Source: Mycolicibacterium sp. (lineage in GTDB: Bacteria; Actinomycetota; Actinomycetes; Mycobacteriales; Mycobacteriaceae). From it: DNA of 64,000 bases. Under the pieces are notes generated by a model that had not been told where the DNA came from, did no database searches, and was given only the letters and a program-made list of their open reading frames with translations. Positions within the stretch are counted from its first letter, which is position 1. The number at the start of each line of letters is the position of its first letter. Positions 31,498-39,855 of the stretch are shown here, piece after piece. Position numbers and translations under genes: made by a program. The stretch spans positions 1 through 64,000 of the forward strand of contig JACJWN010000011.1 of assembly GCA_020637165.1 (NCBI GenBank), in the 5' to 3' direction.

Positions 31498-32811
31498 ATG
31501 AGCAGGTTGCGGTCGCCCGGGTGGGGCAGTCTCGCCGGCCGCGGCGGATCGGACCGTTCGCGGCTCTTCATCTGGCGGCTGGCCCAGGTGGTCATCGTCC
31601 TCGCCGTGGCGCATGCCTGCTGGCGGCTGTTCGGCCACATCCCCTACCGAATCGACGCCGACGTCTACCGAATGGGCGGCGAGGCCTGGCTGGACGGCAG
31701 GCCGCTATACACCGACGGGGCCGTCTTCCCCACTCAGGGCGGCCTGGACCTGCCCTTCACCTACCCGCCACTGGCCGCGATCATGTTCGGCCCGCTGGCG
31801 CTGGTATCGCTGCCGGTGGCCGGCGTGGCCATTACCGCGACCACCTGGGTGCTGCTGGTGGTGTCCACTTGGATCGTGCTGACCCGGCTGGAGGTCACCC
31901 AGAGTTGGCGCGTCGGCGGCGAAGCGCCGTGGCTGCGGCGGTGCTGGCTCGCGGCCGGCATCGTCGCGGTGTCGGTGATCTGGTTCGAGCCGATCCGCGC
32001 CAACATTTCCTTCGGCCAGATCAACGTCATCCTGATGACGCTGGTGATCGCCGACTGCCTCCCGCGGCGCACCCCATGGCCGCGCGGTCTGCTGCTGGGC
32101 GTGGCGATCGCACTGAAGCTGACTCCGGCAGTCTTCCTGCTGTTCTTCGTCCTGCGCCGAGACCACCGCGCGGTGCTGACCGCCCTGTTGTCCTTCGCGG
32201 CCGCCACCCTGCTCGGGTTCGCGCTGGCCTGGCAGGACTCCAGGGAGTATTGGACGACAACCCTGCGCGACACCGACCGGATCGGCAGCGCCAGCCTGAA
32301 CACCAACCAGAACGCCGCCGGAGCGCTGGCCCGATTGGGCTTGGGCGAGACCGCCCACTTCGTGTTGTGGACTGCGGCCTGTCTGGCCGTTCTCGCGCTG
32401 ACCGTGTGGGCGGTGCGCCGAGTGCTGGCCGCGCGAGAACCGGTGCTGGGGCTGATGTGTGTGGCGTTGTTCGGGCTGATCGTCTCGCCGGTGTCGTGGT
32501 CACACCACTGGGTGTGGGCCCTGCCGACGATCCTGGTGACCGCCGTTCTGGCTTACCGGCGCCGATCGGCGGCGCTCGGGGCCGTCAGCGCGGCCGGAAC
32601 CGTGCTGATGGTGTGGTGGTCCCCGATCGCCTTGCTGCCCGAACACCATGAGGCCGACGCATCATGGTGGCGTCAGTTGCTGGGGATGTCCTACGTGTGG
32701 TGGGCCCTGGCGGCCATCCTGGTTGCCGGGCTGACCGTAACGGCGCCGATGACTAGCCCGCGGCGGTCTCCGGCATCCGAGCCGAGGGCTGACCTGGTGC
32801 GCCCGGCTTGA
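31498..32811 (+). CDS. mptC: Alpha-1,2-mannosyltransferase MptC (Rv2181-like)
   Basis: A 437-residue GT-C (GT87-type) membrane glycosyltransferase with 10 or more TM helices. The first exported loop has [21 protein letters not shown], with the Asp residues typical of polyprenyl-phosphate-mannose users. Rv2181 adds alpha-1,2-mannose branches to the mannan of lipomannan and LAM. The frame runs upstream to 31066 but the ATG at 31498 starts just before the conserved region, with TACTCT nine bases upstream. Its 3' end overlaps the convergent acyltransferase gene by 59 bp. Confidence 0.92.
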   Translation: MSRLRSPGWGSLAGRGGSDRSRLFIWRLAQVVIVLAVAHACWRLFGHIPYRIDADVYRMGGEAWLDGRPLYTDGAVFPTQGGLDLPFTYPPLAAIMFGPLALVSLPVAGVAITATTWVLLVVSTWIVLTRLEVTQSWRVGGEAPWLRRCWLAAGIVAVSVIWFEPIRANISFGQINVILMTLVIADCLPRRTPWPRGLLLGVAIALKLTPAVFLLFFVLRRDHRAVLTALLSFAAATLLGFALAWQDSREYWTTTLRDTDRIGSASLNTNQNAAGALARLGLGETAHFVLWTAACLAVLALTVWAVRRVLAAREPVLGLMCVALFGLIVSPVSWSHHWVWALPTILVTAVLAYRRRSAALGAVSAAGTVLMVWWSPIALLPEHHEADASWWRQLLGMSYVWWALAAILVAGLTVTAPMTSPRRSPASEPRADLVRPA

Positions 32812-33499
32812 CGTCCGCACCGCCCGGCCCGGTCTTCTTGAGCGTCGCCGCGTAGATGTCGACGTACTCCTGACCGGACAGTTCCATCAACTCGTACATC
32901 ACCTCGTCGATGACGGCCCGTTCGATGAAACGATTGCCCGCCATGCCTTCGAACCGGGAGAAGTCCATCGGCTTGCCGAACCGGACCGTCACCCGGCCGA
33001 ACCGCCACATCTTCGATCCCGGCGGGTTGACGACGTCGGTTCCGATCATCGCCACCGGGATCACCGGGACGCCGCTCTCCAGCGCGACGCGGGCGAGCCC
33101 GCTCTTGCCCTTGTAGAGCCTGCCGTCCGGGGACCGTGTTCCCTCCGGGTACATCCCGAGCAGCTTGCCGTCGCCGAGAATGCGCTGAGCGGTGTCGAGG
33201 GCGGCCTGGGCGGAGTCTGCGTTGGTGCGGTCGATAGGCACCTGGCCGGCGACTGTGTAGAACCACTTGGTCAGCCTGCCCTTGATGCCCGTTCCGCTGA
33301 AGTACTCGGCCTTTGCCAGGAAGGTGATGCGACGACGCACCACCAGGGGGAGGAAGAAACTGTCCGCCACCGCGAGGTGGTTACTGGCCAGGATCGCCGG
33401 CCCGGACTGCGGAACATGCTCCAGGCCTTCGACTTTCGGCCGGCCGAGGACGGACAGCAATGGGCCCATGAAGATGTACTTGAACAACCAGTACCACAT
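32753..33499 (-). CDS. PlsC-type 1-acylglycerol-3-phosphate acyltransferase (Rv2182c-like)
   Basis: A 248-residue membrane-associated acyltransferase. The PlsC motifs are visible: HX4D as H-LAVA-D at 41-46, GTGIKGR and VPIDR further on, [18 protein letters not shown] and [10 protein letters not shown]. The family transfers acyl chains to lysophosphatidic acid in phospholipid synthesis. It corresponds to Rv2182c. The C-terminus (about 20 residues after [13 protein letters not shown]) is Pro/Gly/Ala-rich and is antisense to the end of mptC. Confidence 0.92.
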   Translation of the reverse strand: MWYWLFKYIFMGPLLSVLGRPKVEGLEHVPQSGPAILASNHLAVADSFFLPLVVRRRITFLAKAEYFSGTGIKGRLTKWFYTVAGQVPIDRTNADSAQAALDTAQRILGDGKLLGMYPEGTRSPDGRLYKGKSGLARVALESGVPVIPVAMIGTDVVNPPGSKMWRFGRVTVRFGKPMDFSRFEGMAGNRFIERAVIDEVMYELMELSGQEYVDIYAATLKKTGPGGADVKPGAPGQPSARMPETAAG

Positions 33500-33611
33500 A
33501 GACCCTCCCTCGCCGGCTCACGCGTGGGCGTTCGCTTTGGCTAACTGTACCCAGCCGCCGATGACGCCAACCACATGACCAGTGCGGTTCACGGTCAATC
33601 CTCAGGCGCGA

Positions 33612-34022
33612 TCAGGGTTGGTCGGACCCGGGTTCGGGTTCCACGACGATCGGGATGTCGTGGTAGCGGCCGTTACCGGTCGGCGGCGGCGCGCCAGGGG
33701 GCGGCGGGGCCTGCTCGCCGTCGCCGGGCGGGGGCGGCGGTGCGGCGGCCTCCGATGCTGCCTGCGGGTCGGCGGCCATCGCGCGCAACAGGCTCATCAG
33801 CGCCACACTGTGTTCGGCAACCACGCTCAGCAGAGGGTGCTGCTCGCCGCTGATCAATGCCGCGAGCGCGCAGACCGGGCACCACACCTGCTGGCACCGC
33901 CCCGGCCCGCGCAACGCCTCGGAGGCCATCATTGCGGCGGACCGTACCGCCGGGTCGAGGCGATCGAGGACCGCCTGGGCCAATTGGCGTAACTCGGGCC
34001 CGATGTCGGGATGGCTGCTCAT
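33612..34022 (-). CDS. Small conserved Cys-containing protein (Rv2183c-like)
   Basis: A 136-residue protein. The N-terminal part (1-90) is alpha-helical by composition and contains a Cys pair in RCQQVWCPVCALAALISGE that could bind metal. The rest is a Pro/Gly-rich, probably disordered tail. The function is unknown. The ATG at 34020-34022 overlaps the stop of the ArsA-like ATPase gene (ATGA), so the two are coupled and may work together. The frame is open 26 codons upstream, inside the ATPase gene. Confidence 0.85.
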   Translation of the reverse strand: MSSHPDIGPELRQLAQAVLDRLDPAVRSAAMMASEALRGPGRCQQVWCPVCALAALISGEQHPLLSVVAEHSVALMSLLRAMAADPQAASEAAAPPPPPGDGEQAPPPPGAPPPTGNGRYHDIPIVVEPEPGSDQP

Positions 34023-35293
34023 TGCGGCCACACCTGCGGGTCCGGCCGGAACCGGACCGTGAGATGGCTGCCGCGTAACGCCGCACCGGTCACGATGCAT
34101 CGGCGCAGCACCGACGCGAGCCGGACCCGCCGCCGCAGGCCTCCGACACTGATAATCAGGTCATCACCGGCCCGACCGAGGCTCAGGGTGCCCACGTCGA
34201 GTGGGGGCAACTCCACGCGCATCCGGTAGACGGCCTCCAACCCGGAACCCGACTCGCGGTCGACAACGGGCCGCAGCGGCCCCGGTGGAGCGGAGCCGTC
34301 GCGCCGGCGCGCCTCGTCGAGCAGCTGTCCCAGGGCCTTGGGGCCGACGGGCTCACCCGCCAGATGCGGTGTCAGCACCAACTGCGGATTCCCGGCGGCC
34401 GCGGCCAGCTCCTCGAGGACCGACTGCTGTTCGGCGATCCTGGCTGAGTACCAGTCGAACGCCGGATGCTCCGGCAGATTGCGGTACTCGAAGGAATCGT
34501 CCTGGAACAGAACCTGATTGACGATCACTTCGTTGACCCGCACACCCATCACCGCCAGCGACCCCAGCGCCCGGACGGTCTCGGCCGCCACCACCCGTTC
34601 CGGGGTAAGCACCAGATGCGCCCCCACCCCCTCACCCGCGAGCAGCGCCGACAGTCGCTCAGCGGTGGCGTGCGCCACCTCGACCAGTCCGACCGTGGCC
34701 GCTGTCCGGGCGTCGTCCACGCTCGCCGACAGCCTCCGGTGCCGGGGCCAGGAACGCTCGACGTAGAGCGCGAACGCCGCCGGCAGGGTCAGCATGCGCA
34801 GAGCGTCCGCGGTCGAGGCGCAATCGACAACCACGTAGTTCCACCGGCCGGACTCCGCCAAGTCGGCCACCGCGCGAAGTCCGAGGAGCTCTTGGAACCC
34901 GGGCACTGCCGAGAGTTCCTCCGGCGCAAAGGAGTCCAAATCGGATTCCGGGAAACGCGCGGCCAGCACCGGGCCGGCCGAGCGCCAGGCCGACTCCAGC
35001 AGGGCCAGGGTGTCCAGCGCCATCGCATCCAGATGCCCGCCGCCGGTATCCGGGCCCCGTTCCTCGGTGAGAATGCGAACCGGCTCACCGGCGGCACTGG
35101 GTTCGACCGGGACCCCGAGGACGTCACCCAGTGAGTGGGCCTGGTCGGTGGAAATCACCAGCACCGCCTCGCCGTCCATCGCGGCCCGCACCGCGGTCGC
35201 TGCGGCCAGCGTCGACTTGCCGACTCCGCCCTTGCCGACGAAGAAGCCGAGCCGCGCCGCCCCGACTGGGATGTCACCGGCCATCATGGCCAC
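34019..35293 (-). CDS. ArsA/Get3-like P-loop ATPase (Rv2184c-like)
   Basis: A 424-residue member of the SIMIBI class of NTPases. The deviant Walker A is KGGVGKST (about 21-28), with STDQAHSLGDVLG as switch I and VVDCASTADALRMLTLPAAF in the Walker B region. The C-terminal quarter forms a small beta domain (RMRVELPPLDVGTLSLGRAGDDLII, the GSHLTVRF end) seen in mycobacterial ArsA homologues. ArsA/Get3 proteins power metal export or membrane-protein targeting; no arsenic genes are near. Starts GTG 35293, ATG 35287 and ATG 35284 are all possible. The 5' end overlaps the SRPBCC gene by 20 nt. Confidence 0.87.
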   Translation of the reverse strand: MAMMAGDIPVGAARLGFFVGKGGVGKSTLAAATAVRAAMDGEAVLVISTDQAHSLGDVLGVPVEPSAAGEPVRILTEERGPDTGGGHLDAMALDTLALLESAWRSAGPVLAARFPESDLDSFAPEELSAVPGFQELLGLRAVADLAESGRWNYVVVDCASTADALRMLTLPAAFALYVERSWPRHRRLSASVDDARTAATVGLVEVAHATAERLSALLAGEGVGAHLVLTPERVVAAETVRALGSLAVMGVRVNEVIVNQVLFQDDSFEYRNLPEHPAFDWYSARIAEQQSVLEELAAAAGNPQLVLTPHLAGEPVGPKALGQLLDEARRRDGSAPPGPLRPVVDRESGSGLEAVYRMRVELPPLDVGTLSLGRAGDDLIISVGGLRRRVRLASVLRRCIVTGAALRGSHLTVRFRPDPQVWPQ

Positions 35294-35723
35294 CCTCGAC
35301 CCGTCTCTTGAGATCCTCCAGCGCGGTCTCGGTCAGCCGGCGTTCCGCTTTGCGCTTGAGCAGCCCGATCATCGGAACCACGACGTCGACCGCCAGTTCG
35401 TAGGTGACGTCGGTTCCGGAACCGCTCGGCCTCAAGGTGTACGCCCCTTCGAGCGCCTTGAGCAAGGTGCTCGACACCAGCGACCAGCGGACCGAACCGC
35501 GATCGGGCGGCCAGTCGTATCTGAGCACCATGGTGTCGCGCAGCACCGCGGCCTCCAATACCAGCCGGGCGACCGTGGGATAGCCCTCGGCGTCGGCCTC
35601 CAAGACCTCGGCCTGGGCGTACTCCGACACCCACTCCGGATAGGCGCCGATATCGGCGATGACAGCCATCACGGTGCGGGGATCCGCACCGATATGGATG
35701 GTCTGCGCCGTCTTGTCCGCCAC
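35274..35723 (-). CDS. SRPBCC/polyketide cyclase-like protein (Rv2185c, TB16.3-like)
   Basis: A 149-residue START-like (SRPBCC) fold. It begins VADKTAQTIHIGADPRTVMAV, contains IGAYPEWVSEYAQAEVLEAD and VRWSLVSSTLLKALEGAYTL, and ends with a long amphipathic helix (MIGLLKRKAERRLTETALEDLKRRV). Such proteins bind hydrophobic ligands; no substrate is known. The frame is open 34 codons upstream, but the GTG at 35721-35723 gives the Rv2185c N-terminus. It overlaps the ATPase gene, suggesting one operon with it and the related Rv2186c-like gene upstream. Confidence 0.88.
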   Translation of the reverse strand: MADKTAQTIHIGADPRTVMAVIADIGAYPEWVSEYAQAEVLEADAEGYPTVARLVLEAAVLRDTMVLRYDWPPDRGSVRWSLVSSTLLKALEGAYTLRPSGSGTDVTYELAVDVVVPMIGLLKRKAERRLTETALEDLKRRVEGGHDGR

Positions 35724-35805
35724 TGTTACCGATTGCCCATCACTCCACGCCCCCAGGTACTTCCGGAGACAAACCGTACCCTCCCACAGCGGGGGAAACC
35801 CGGCA

Positions 35806-36201
35806 TCAAGCCGTGGGCGCAACACCCACCGGCCGGGAGGACTCCAAGGTGTTCTTGACCTCGAAAGCCATCCGCTTGCCGGCCACCCTGCGGCGGTAGG
35901 TCATCGCCGGCACATCCATCTTCGCCAGCTGCCAGGCCGCCGCCCCCGCGGGTTCGGCGTGCAGGTAGTAATGCAGGACGACCCCGTCGAGCACTGGTTC
36001 GAGCCAGATCTCCATGGTGCCGGTCAGTGGACCGGTGACCGTCCAGCGCACGCCCTTCTCGGCTCGGTCCTCCACGACCTCGAGCAGCAGGTCTGGAAAC
36101 CATCGCCGCCAACCGGCGCGGTCCCCCACGGCCCGCCCCACCGCGGCGGGACTGGCGGCGACGAAGGTCTCGTCGGCGACCTGAATGGTGCTCACGCACA
36201 T
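35806..36201 (-). CDS. Second SRPBCC-family protein (Rv2186c-like)
   Basis: A 131-residue SRPBCC protein with the fold pattern TIQVADETFVAASPAAVGRAV, WRRWFPDLLLEVVEDRAEKGVRWTV and a C-terminal helix (KRMAFEVKNTLESS). Thus two paralogous ligand-binding proteins lie in tandem before the ATPase. The ATG at 36199-36201 starts 5 nt after the pimB' stop, and a GTG two codons later is also possible. H37Rv has fadD15 on the opposite strand between this gene and pimB'; that gene is absent here. Confidence 0.83.
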   Translation of the reverse strand: MCVSTIQVADETFVAASPAAVGRAVGDRAGWRRWFPDLLLEVVEDRAEKGVRWTVTGPLTGTMEIWLEPVLDGVVLHYYLHAEPAGAAAWQLAKMDVPAMTYRRRVAGKRMAFEVKNTLESSRPVGVAPTA

Positions 36202-36206
36202 CAGCT

Positions 36207-37355
36207 TCACATACCGGCCGAAGGCACCCTCACGAGGTCGGCCAAGCGCGCGGTGTGGGTGTCCCAGTCCCAGTCCCGGCGAATCCACCGTCGGCCGGCC
36301 TCGCCCATCGCGCGGGCCGCCTCTGGGTCGGCCAGCAACCCGGCGATCGCGGAGACGATCTCCTCGTGTGAGCGGCCGTCGACCACCCGGCCGGTCTCAC
36401 CGTCGCGAACGGTCTCCGGCGCGCCGCCGGAGTCTCCGGCGACCACTGCAACCCCGGTGGCCGAGGCCTCCAGGAACACGATGCCCAGCCCCTCGACGTC
36501 CAGGCCCGCGCCCCGGGTCCGGCACGGCATCGCGAAGACATCGGCCATCGCGTAGTGGGCGGGCAGTTCGGCAGCGGGCACCCCGCCGGTGAACACCACG
36601 TCGGACTCCACTCCGTGGTCCTTGGCCAGCCGGCGCAGTTTTTCTGAATACGGCCCGCCTCCGACGATGACCAGCGCCGCGCCGTCCACCCGGCGCCGGA
36701 TGTCCGGTAGCGCCCGGATGAGCATGTCCTGGCCTTTGCGGGGCACCAGTCGTGAGATACAGACCACCACCGGCCTGTCCCCCAGCTGATAGCGGGTGCG
36801 CAACTCAGCGCGTGCTGCCGGATCGGGTGCGAAACGGCCGACGTCCACGCCCGGCGGCAGATGTTCCAACCGGGCGCGCGGACCGAACGCGGCGGCGAAC
36901 CGACCGCGGGTGTAGCGGCTGACATAGGTGATGACGTCCGCGCTGTCACCGATGCGGCGCAGCGCCGATCGGGCACCGGGCAGCATCGACCAGCCGACCT
37001 CGTGACCGTGGGTGCTGGCCAGCACCCGCCGGGCACCGGAGCCTCGGGCCCGGGAGGCCAGCAGGGCCAGCGGGGCGGCCGCGCCGAACCACACCGTCTC
37101 GATGTCGTGCTGGCGAATCAGCCGGCGCATCCGGCGGTCGACCGCGGGCTCGGGGAGCATCAGCGTTCCGGGATGACGCACCACCTCGAAGGCCGCGCAG
37201 CGGTCGTAATCCTCAGCCCCTTTCCACCGCGGGGCGTAGACCGTCAGCTGGTGATCCCCGGCGTCGGCCAGCCGATTCACGAACTGCTCGAGGTAGGACT
37301 GGATACCACCGCGGCGAGGTGGAAAATCGTTGGTTACCAGCAGAATCCGGGTCAT
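36207..37355 (-). CDS. pimB': PIM alpha-1,6-mannosyltransferase PimB'
   Basis: A 382-residue GT4 glycosyltransferase that transfers the second mannose from GDP-Man to PIM1 on the cytoplasmic face, forming PIM2. N-terminal GT-B features are VTNDFPPRRGGIQSYLEQFV. The C-terminal domain has VCISRLVPRKGQDMLIRAL and the sugar-nucleotide motif with E in LEASATGVAVVAGDSGGAPE. The frame is open 19 codons upstream, but the ATG at 37353-37355 overlaps the stop of the upstream gene by 4 nt (ATGA) and gives the length of Rv2188c. Together with mptA and mptC it marks a mannolipid region. Confidence 0.95.
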   Translation of the reverse strand: MTRILLVTNDFPPRRGGIQSYLEQFVNRLADAGDHQLTVYAPRWKGAEDYDRCAAFEVVRHPGTLMLPEPAVDRRMRRLIRQHDIETVWFGAAAPLALLASRARGSGARRVLASTHGHEVGWSMLPGARSALRRIGDSADVITYVSRYTRGRFAAAFGPRARLEHLPPGVDVGRFAPDPAARAELRTRYQLGDRPVVVCISRLVPRKGQDMLIRALPDIRRRVDGAALVIVGGGPYSEKLRRLAKDHGVESDVVFTGGVPAAELPAHYAMADVFAMPCRTRGAGLDVEGLGIVFLEASATGVAVVAGDSGGAPETVRDGETGRVVDGRSHEEIVSAIAGLLADPEAARAMGEAGRRWIRRDWDWDTHTARLADLVRVPSAGM

Positions 37356-38299
37356 CGACCCCTGAGGGTACCGGTGGGTGCGGAGGGCTTTCCGCCCAAC
37401 CACGCCGCCCATCTGCCGGACACCTCGACAAGATCCTCACCCAGCGCGTCATGGACCGATTCCCGTAGGTCGGCGTGGCCCGGCCCGCAGGCCCGCCCGT
37501 ACAGCCGGCGCAGCCCCTCGGCACCATAGGTGTCGGCGACGAAGCGGGCGAACCACCAGGCGCGGTCGTAGCCGGCTGCGCGATCCGGCCCGGGAGTGTC
37601 CAGGTCGGCGTCCGAGGGCAGCGCGGTGGAGGAACCGGCGTCCGGCGGGAGCGCGCTCGGCGAACGGGCCACGAAATCGGCGACACCCTCGGTGAGCCAA
37701 CGCGGAGCGTCCGCGGCGGTGTCGGCGCGGGCGGCCAGATGGAAAAGCTCGTGCGCCAACACGATCCGCAACGCGGAATCGCTCATGGCGGCCGCACCGG
37801 GGGCCAGCACGATTCGCTGCCCCGATACCCTCCGACGCACCGGGTCGACCTCATCGGCCACCGACACCGCCGCGATATCGGCCCACTCGCCGCTCGGATC
37901 CAAGCCCGCCTCTGCCACGAACTGCGCCGGTGCGCCGGTGGCCACGACGACGATCTCCCGCGTCCAGTCCGTGCCCCAGAACCGATCTACCGCACCGACC
38001 GCGGCGGGCATCTCGGCGCGCACCCGGTTCAGCAGACCGTCGGCGCGGGCCCCCGCGAGGTTGACCGCATGGACTTCCCAGCCGGGCGAAGGCGCCGTCG
38101 GCGGCAGCGCCGCGATCACCATCGAGGCGAGCACTGACTGCACGACAAGCTGGCCCGCCAGCAGAATCCTCGGCAGGCGGGTACCCCGACTACCGTCGGA
38201 CTTCTCGATCCCGTCGAACGTCTCAGTACCGTCGGACGTTGTAGATGGGTGCGTTGTGGACCGATTCCACCCGGACCGGGATGCCGTAGGTGGAGGCAT
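37352..38299 (-). CDS. Putative exported HExxH zinc metallopeptidase (Rv2189c-like)
   Basis: As read from the ATG at 38299 the product has 315 residues. An N-terminal charged stretch is followed by a signal-like hydrophobic segment (about 44-64). The remainder contains HELFH (183-187), an HExxH zinc motif, followed by TEG with Glu about 204, the usual third ligand position of gluzincins. I infer an exported or membrane-anchored metallopeptidase. I do not know a described function. The start overlaps ripC by 77 nt; internal starts at 38146 or 38122 would cut into the signal. It is coupled to pimB' by a 4-nt overlap. Confidence 0.8.
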   Translation of the reverse strand: MPPPTASRSGWNRSTTHPSTTSDGTETFDGIEKSDGSRGTRLPRILLAGQLVVQSVLASMVIAALPPTAPSPGWEVHAVNLAGARADGLLNRVRAEMPAAVGAVDRFWGTDWTREIVVVATGAPAQFVAEAGLDPSGEWADIAAVSVADEVDPVRRRVSGQRIVLAPGAAAMSDSALRIVLAHELFHLAARADTAADAPRWLTEGVADFVARSPSALPPDAGSSTALPSDADLDTPGPDRAAGYDRAWWFARFVADTYGAEGLRRLYGRACGPGHADLRESVHDALGEDLVEVSGRWAAWLGGKPSAPTGTLRGR

Positions 38300-39323
38300 G
38301 CACCATCAGACCGTCGCCGATGTAAATGCCGACGTGCGAGGCGTCGGAGTACTGGGTGACGACGTCACCGGGTTGCATTTGGTCGACGGACACCGGCTGG
38401 CCGCCCGCGGCCAGCGCATAGCTGGAGTGTGGAAGGAAGATGCCCGCCCGCTGGAACGACCACATCACCAGGCCGGAGCAGTCGAAGCCGCCCGGTGCGC
38501 CGCCACCCCAGACGTAGGGATCGCCCAATCGGCTCAGGGCCGCCTGCACCGCGACGGCACCGGCGCCACTGCCGCCGCCACCACCGGGGAACGGCACAGC
38601 GGCCAGCGCCGCGATGTCGCTGGAGGGCGCCGCTTCCGGCGCCGGCGCGGCGGGGGCGGCCGGGCCGGGGGCTGCGAGCACGGCCTGCTGGATCGGCGTG
38701 AGCATGGCGTAGCGTGCCTTCACCGCAGCGATCTGCACCTGCAATTCCGACTGCTGGCGCTGCAGGTCGGCCCGAACGGCGGCAGCCTCATCGGCGGCCG
38801 TCTTGGCCTCCACCGCGGACTGGGCCGATGCCGCCTCGATCTCAACGGCCTCTACCCTGGCCCGCTGGAAACCCTTCATCTGCAGGGACATCTCGGTCGC
38901 CATCACCCGCTGCACGGCCATCTTGTCGATCAGACCCTGCGGGGAGGCCGCGGTCAGGATCGCGTTGAGGCCATCGGTGCGACCACCCATGTAAACCGAG
39001 GCGGCCAGTTTGTCCACGGCGAGCTGGTAACCGGAGAGTTGCGCGGTGGCGGCATCCAACGCGGCGATGTCGGCGGCGTGCCGGTTGTCGGCCTCGGCCT
39101 GCAACCGCAGCTTTTCGTCCAGGTCGAGCTGCGCGGAGTGCATGGTCTCAGTCAGCTGTTCGGCTTGCCGGGATAGTTCGTTGAGCTTGGCCAGCGCGTC
39201 CTCAGCCGGATCGGCGAAGGCCGCGGTGGTCAACACCCCGGTCAGCATCGTCACACCGGCGAGCACACCCACCAGAGGTTTCCGAGCAATGAATCCCCGA
39301 CGAGACGTGCGGTCAAAATTCAA
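38223..39323 (-). CDS. ripC: NlpC/P60 peptidoglycan endopeptidase RipC
   Basis: A secreted 366-residue cell-wall hydrolase. A signal peptide (about 1-37, ending TAAFADP) leads into a long coiled coil (about 38-215, DALAKLNELSRQAEQL onward) and a Pro/Ala linker. The NlpC/P60 domain has catalytic Cys about 282 (FDCSG), His about 330 (SHVGIY) and His about 342 (MVHAS). It cleaves D-Glu-mDAP bonds; in M. tuberculosis the coiled coil of RipC links to FtsEX regulation. No ATG or GTG fits the N-terminus. TTG at 39321-39323 is chosen because AGAAGGA lies about 10 nt upstream; another TTG is at 39383. Confidence 0.92.
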   Translation of the reverse strand: MNFDRTSRRGFIARKPLVGVLAGVTMLTGVLTTAAFADPAEDALAKLNELSRQAEQLTETMHSAQLDLDEKLRLQAEADNRHAADIAALDAATAQLSGYQLAVDKLAASVYMGGRTDGLNAILTAASPQGLIDKMAVQRVMATEMSLQMKGFQRARVEAVEIEAASAQSAVEAKTAADEAAAVRADLQRQQSELQVQIAAVKARYAMLTPIQQAVLAAPGPAAPAAPAPEAAPSSDIAALAAVPFPGGGGGSGAGAVAVQAALSRLGDPYVWGGGAPGGFDCSGLVMWSFQRAGIFLPHSSYALAAGGQPVSVDQMQPGDVVTQYSDASHVGIYIGDGLMVHASTYGIPVRVESVHNAPIYNVRRY

Positions 39324-39498
39324 GATTTCGCATCCTTCTGACTGCTGCCGACTCAACCTGTCGAACTGCTTTCGATGTGCCAAAGGTCTCGGATAGGTTA
39401 CGAAACGGCATCGGCTTTGTCCAACGTTACTTCCGGGAAGTGAAAATAACGTATGTCACTCCACTCCCACCAGCCCCGCTAGTTAGGGCTCGCACAGC

Positions 39499-39729
39499 CT
39501 ACCCGGCCAGATCGGTCTCGCCGTTCCGGCGGATCGGGACGAGTCGCAGCCTGGGTGCCAGTCCGGCCTCCGCCAGCACCTCGAGGGCCGCACGCTCGTC
39601 ATGCAGCAAGGTATCGGGAACTCCCAACAGCACGCTGACGACGCAATCTCGACAACCCGGTCCGCGTACGGCGCATTCATCGCAGTCGATGACCACCGGT
39701 TCGGCCGGCTCTCCATTGGGGTGTGGCAT
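39499..39729 (-). CDS. Small Cys-rich actinobacterial protein
   Basis: A 76-residue protein. The centre has four Cys ([20 protein letters not shown], with CxxC, C and C spaced as in small zinc ribbons), followed by a helix ([15 protein letters not shown]). A metal-binding or thiol function is likely but unproven. AAGGAG stands 8 nt before the ATG at 39727-39729, so translation is well supported despite the small size and an open frame 23 codons further up. It is divergent from the nuclease gene and follows the ripC region on the same strand. Confidence 0.85.
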   Translation of the reverse strand: MPHPNGEPAEPVVIDCDECAVRGPGCRDCVVSVLLGVPDTLLHDERAALEVLAEAGLAPRLRLVPIRRNGETDLAG

Positions 39730-39841
39730 GTCGGATCTCCTTGTACGGCGCTGTCGGGACGTGGGGCTGAGCCGAACCATAAGAGAGGCCACCGACAACT
39801 TCGCCGCGCGTGGCGAGGCCGCGATTGTCGGTGGTGGTGCC

Positions 39842-39847
39842 TAACGT
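39842..39847 (+). promoter_or_regulatory. Candidate -10 box of the DEDDh/GIY-YIG gene
   Basis: TAACGT (TANNNT) ends 8 nt before the GTG at 39856. The mRNA would be leaderless or nearly so. Confidence 0.4.
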
Positions 39848-39855
39848 CGGTCATC

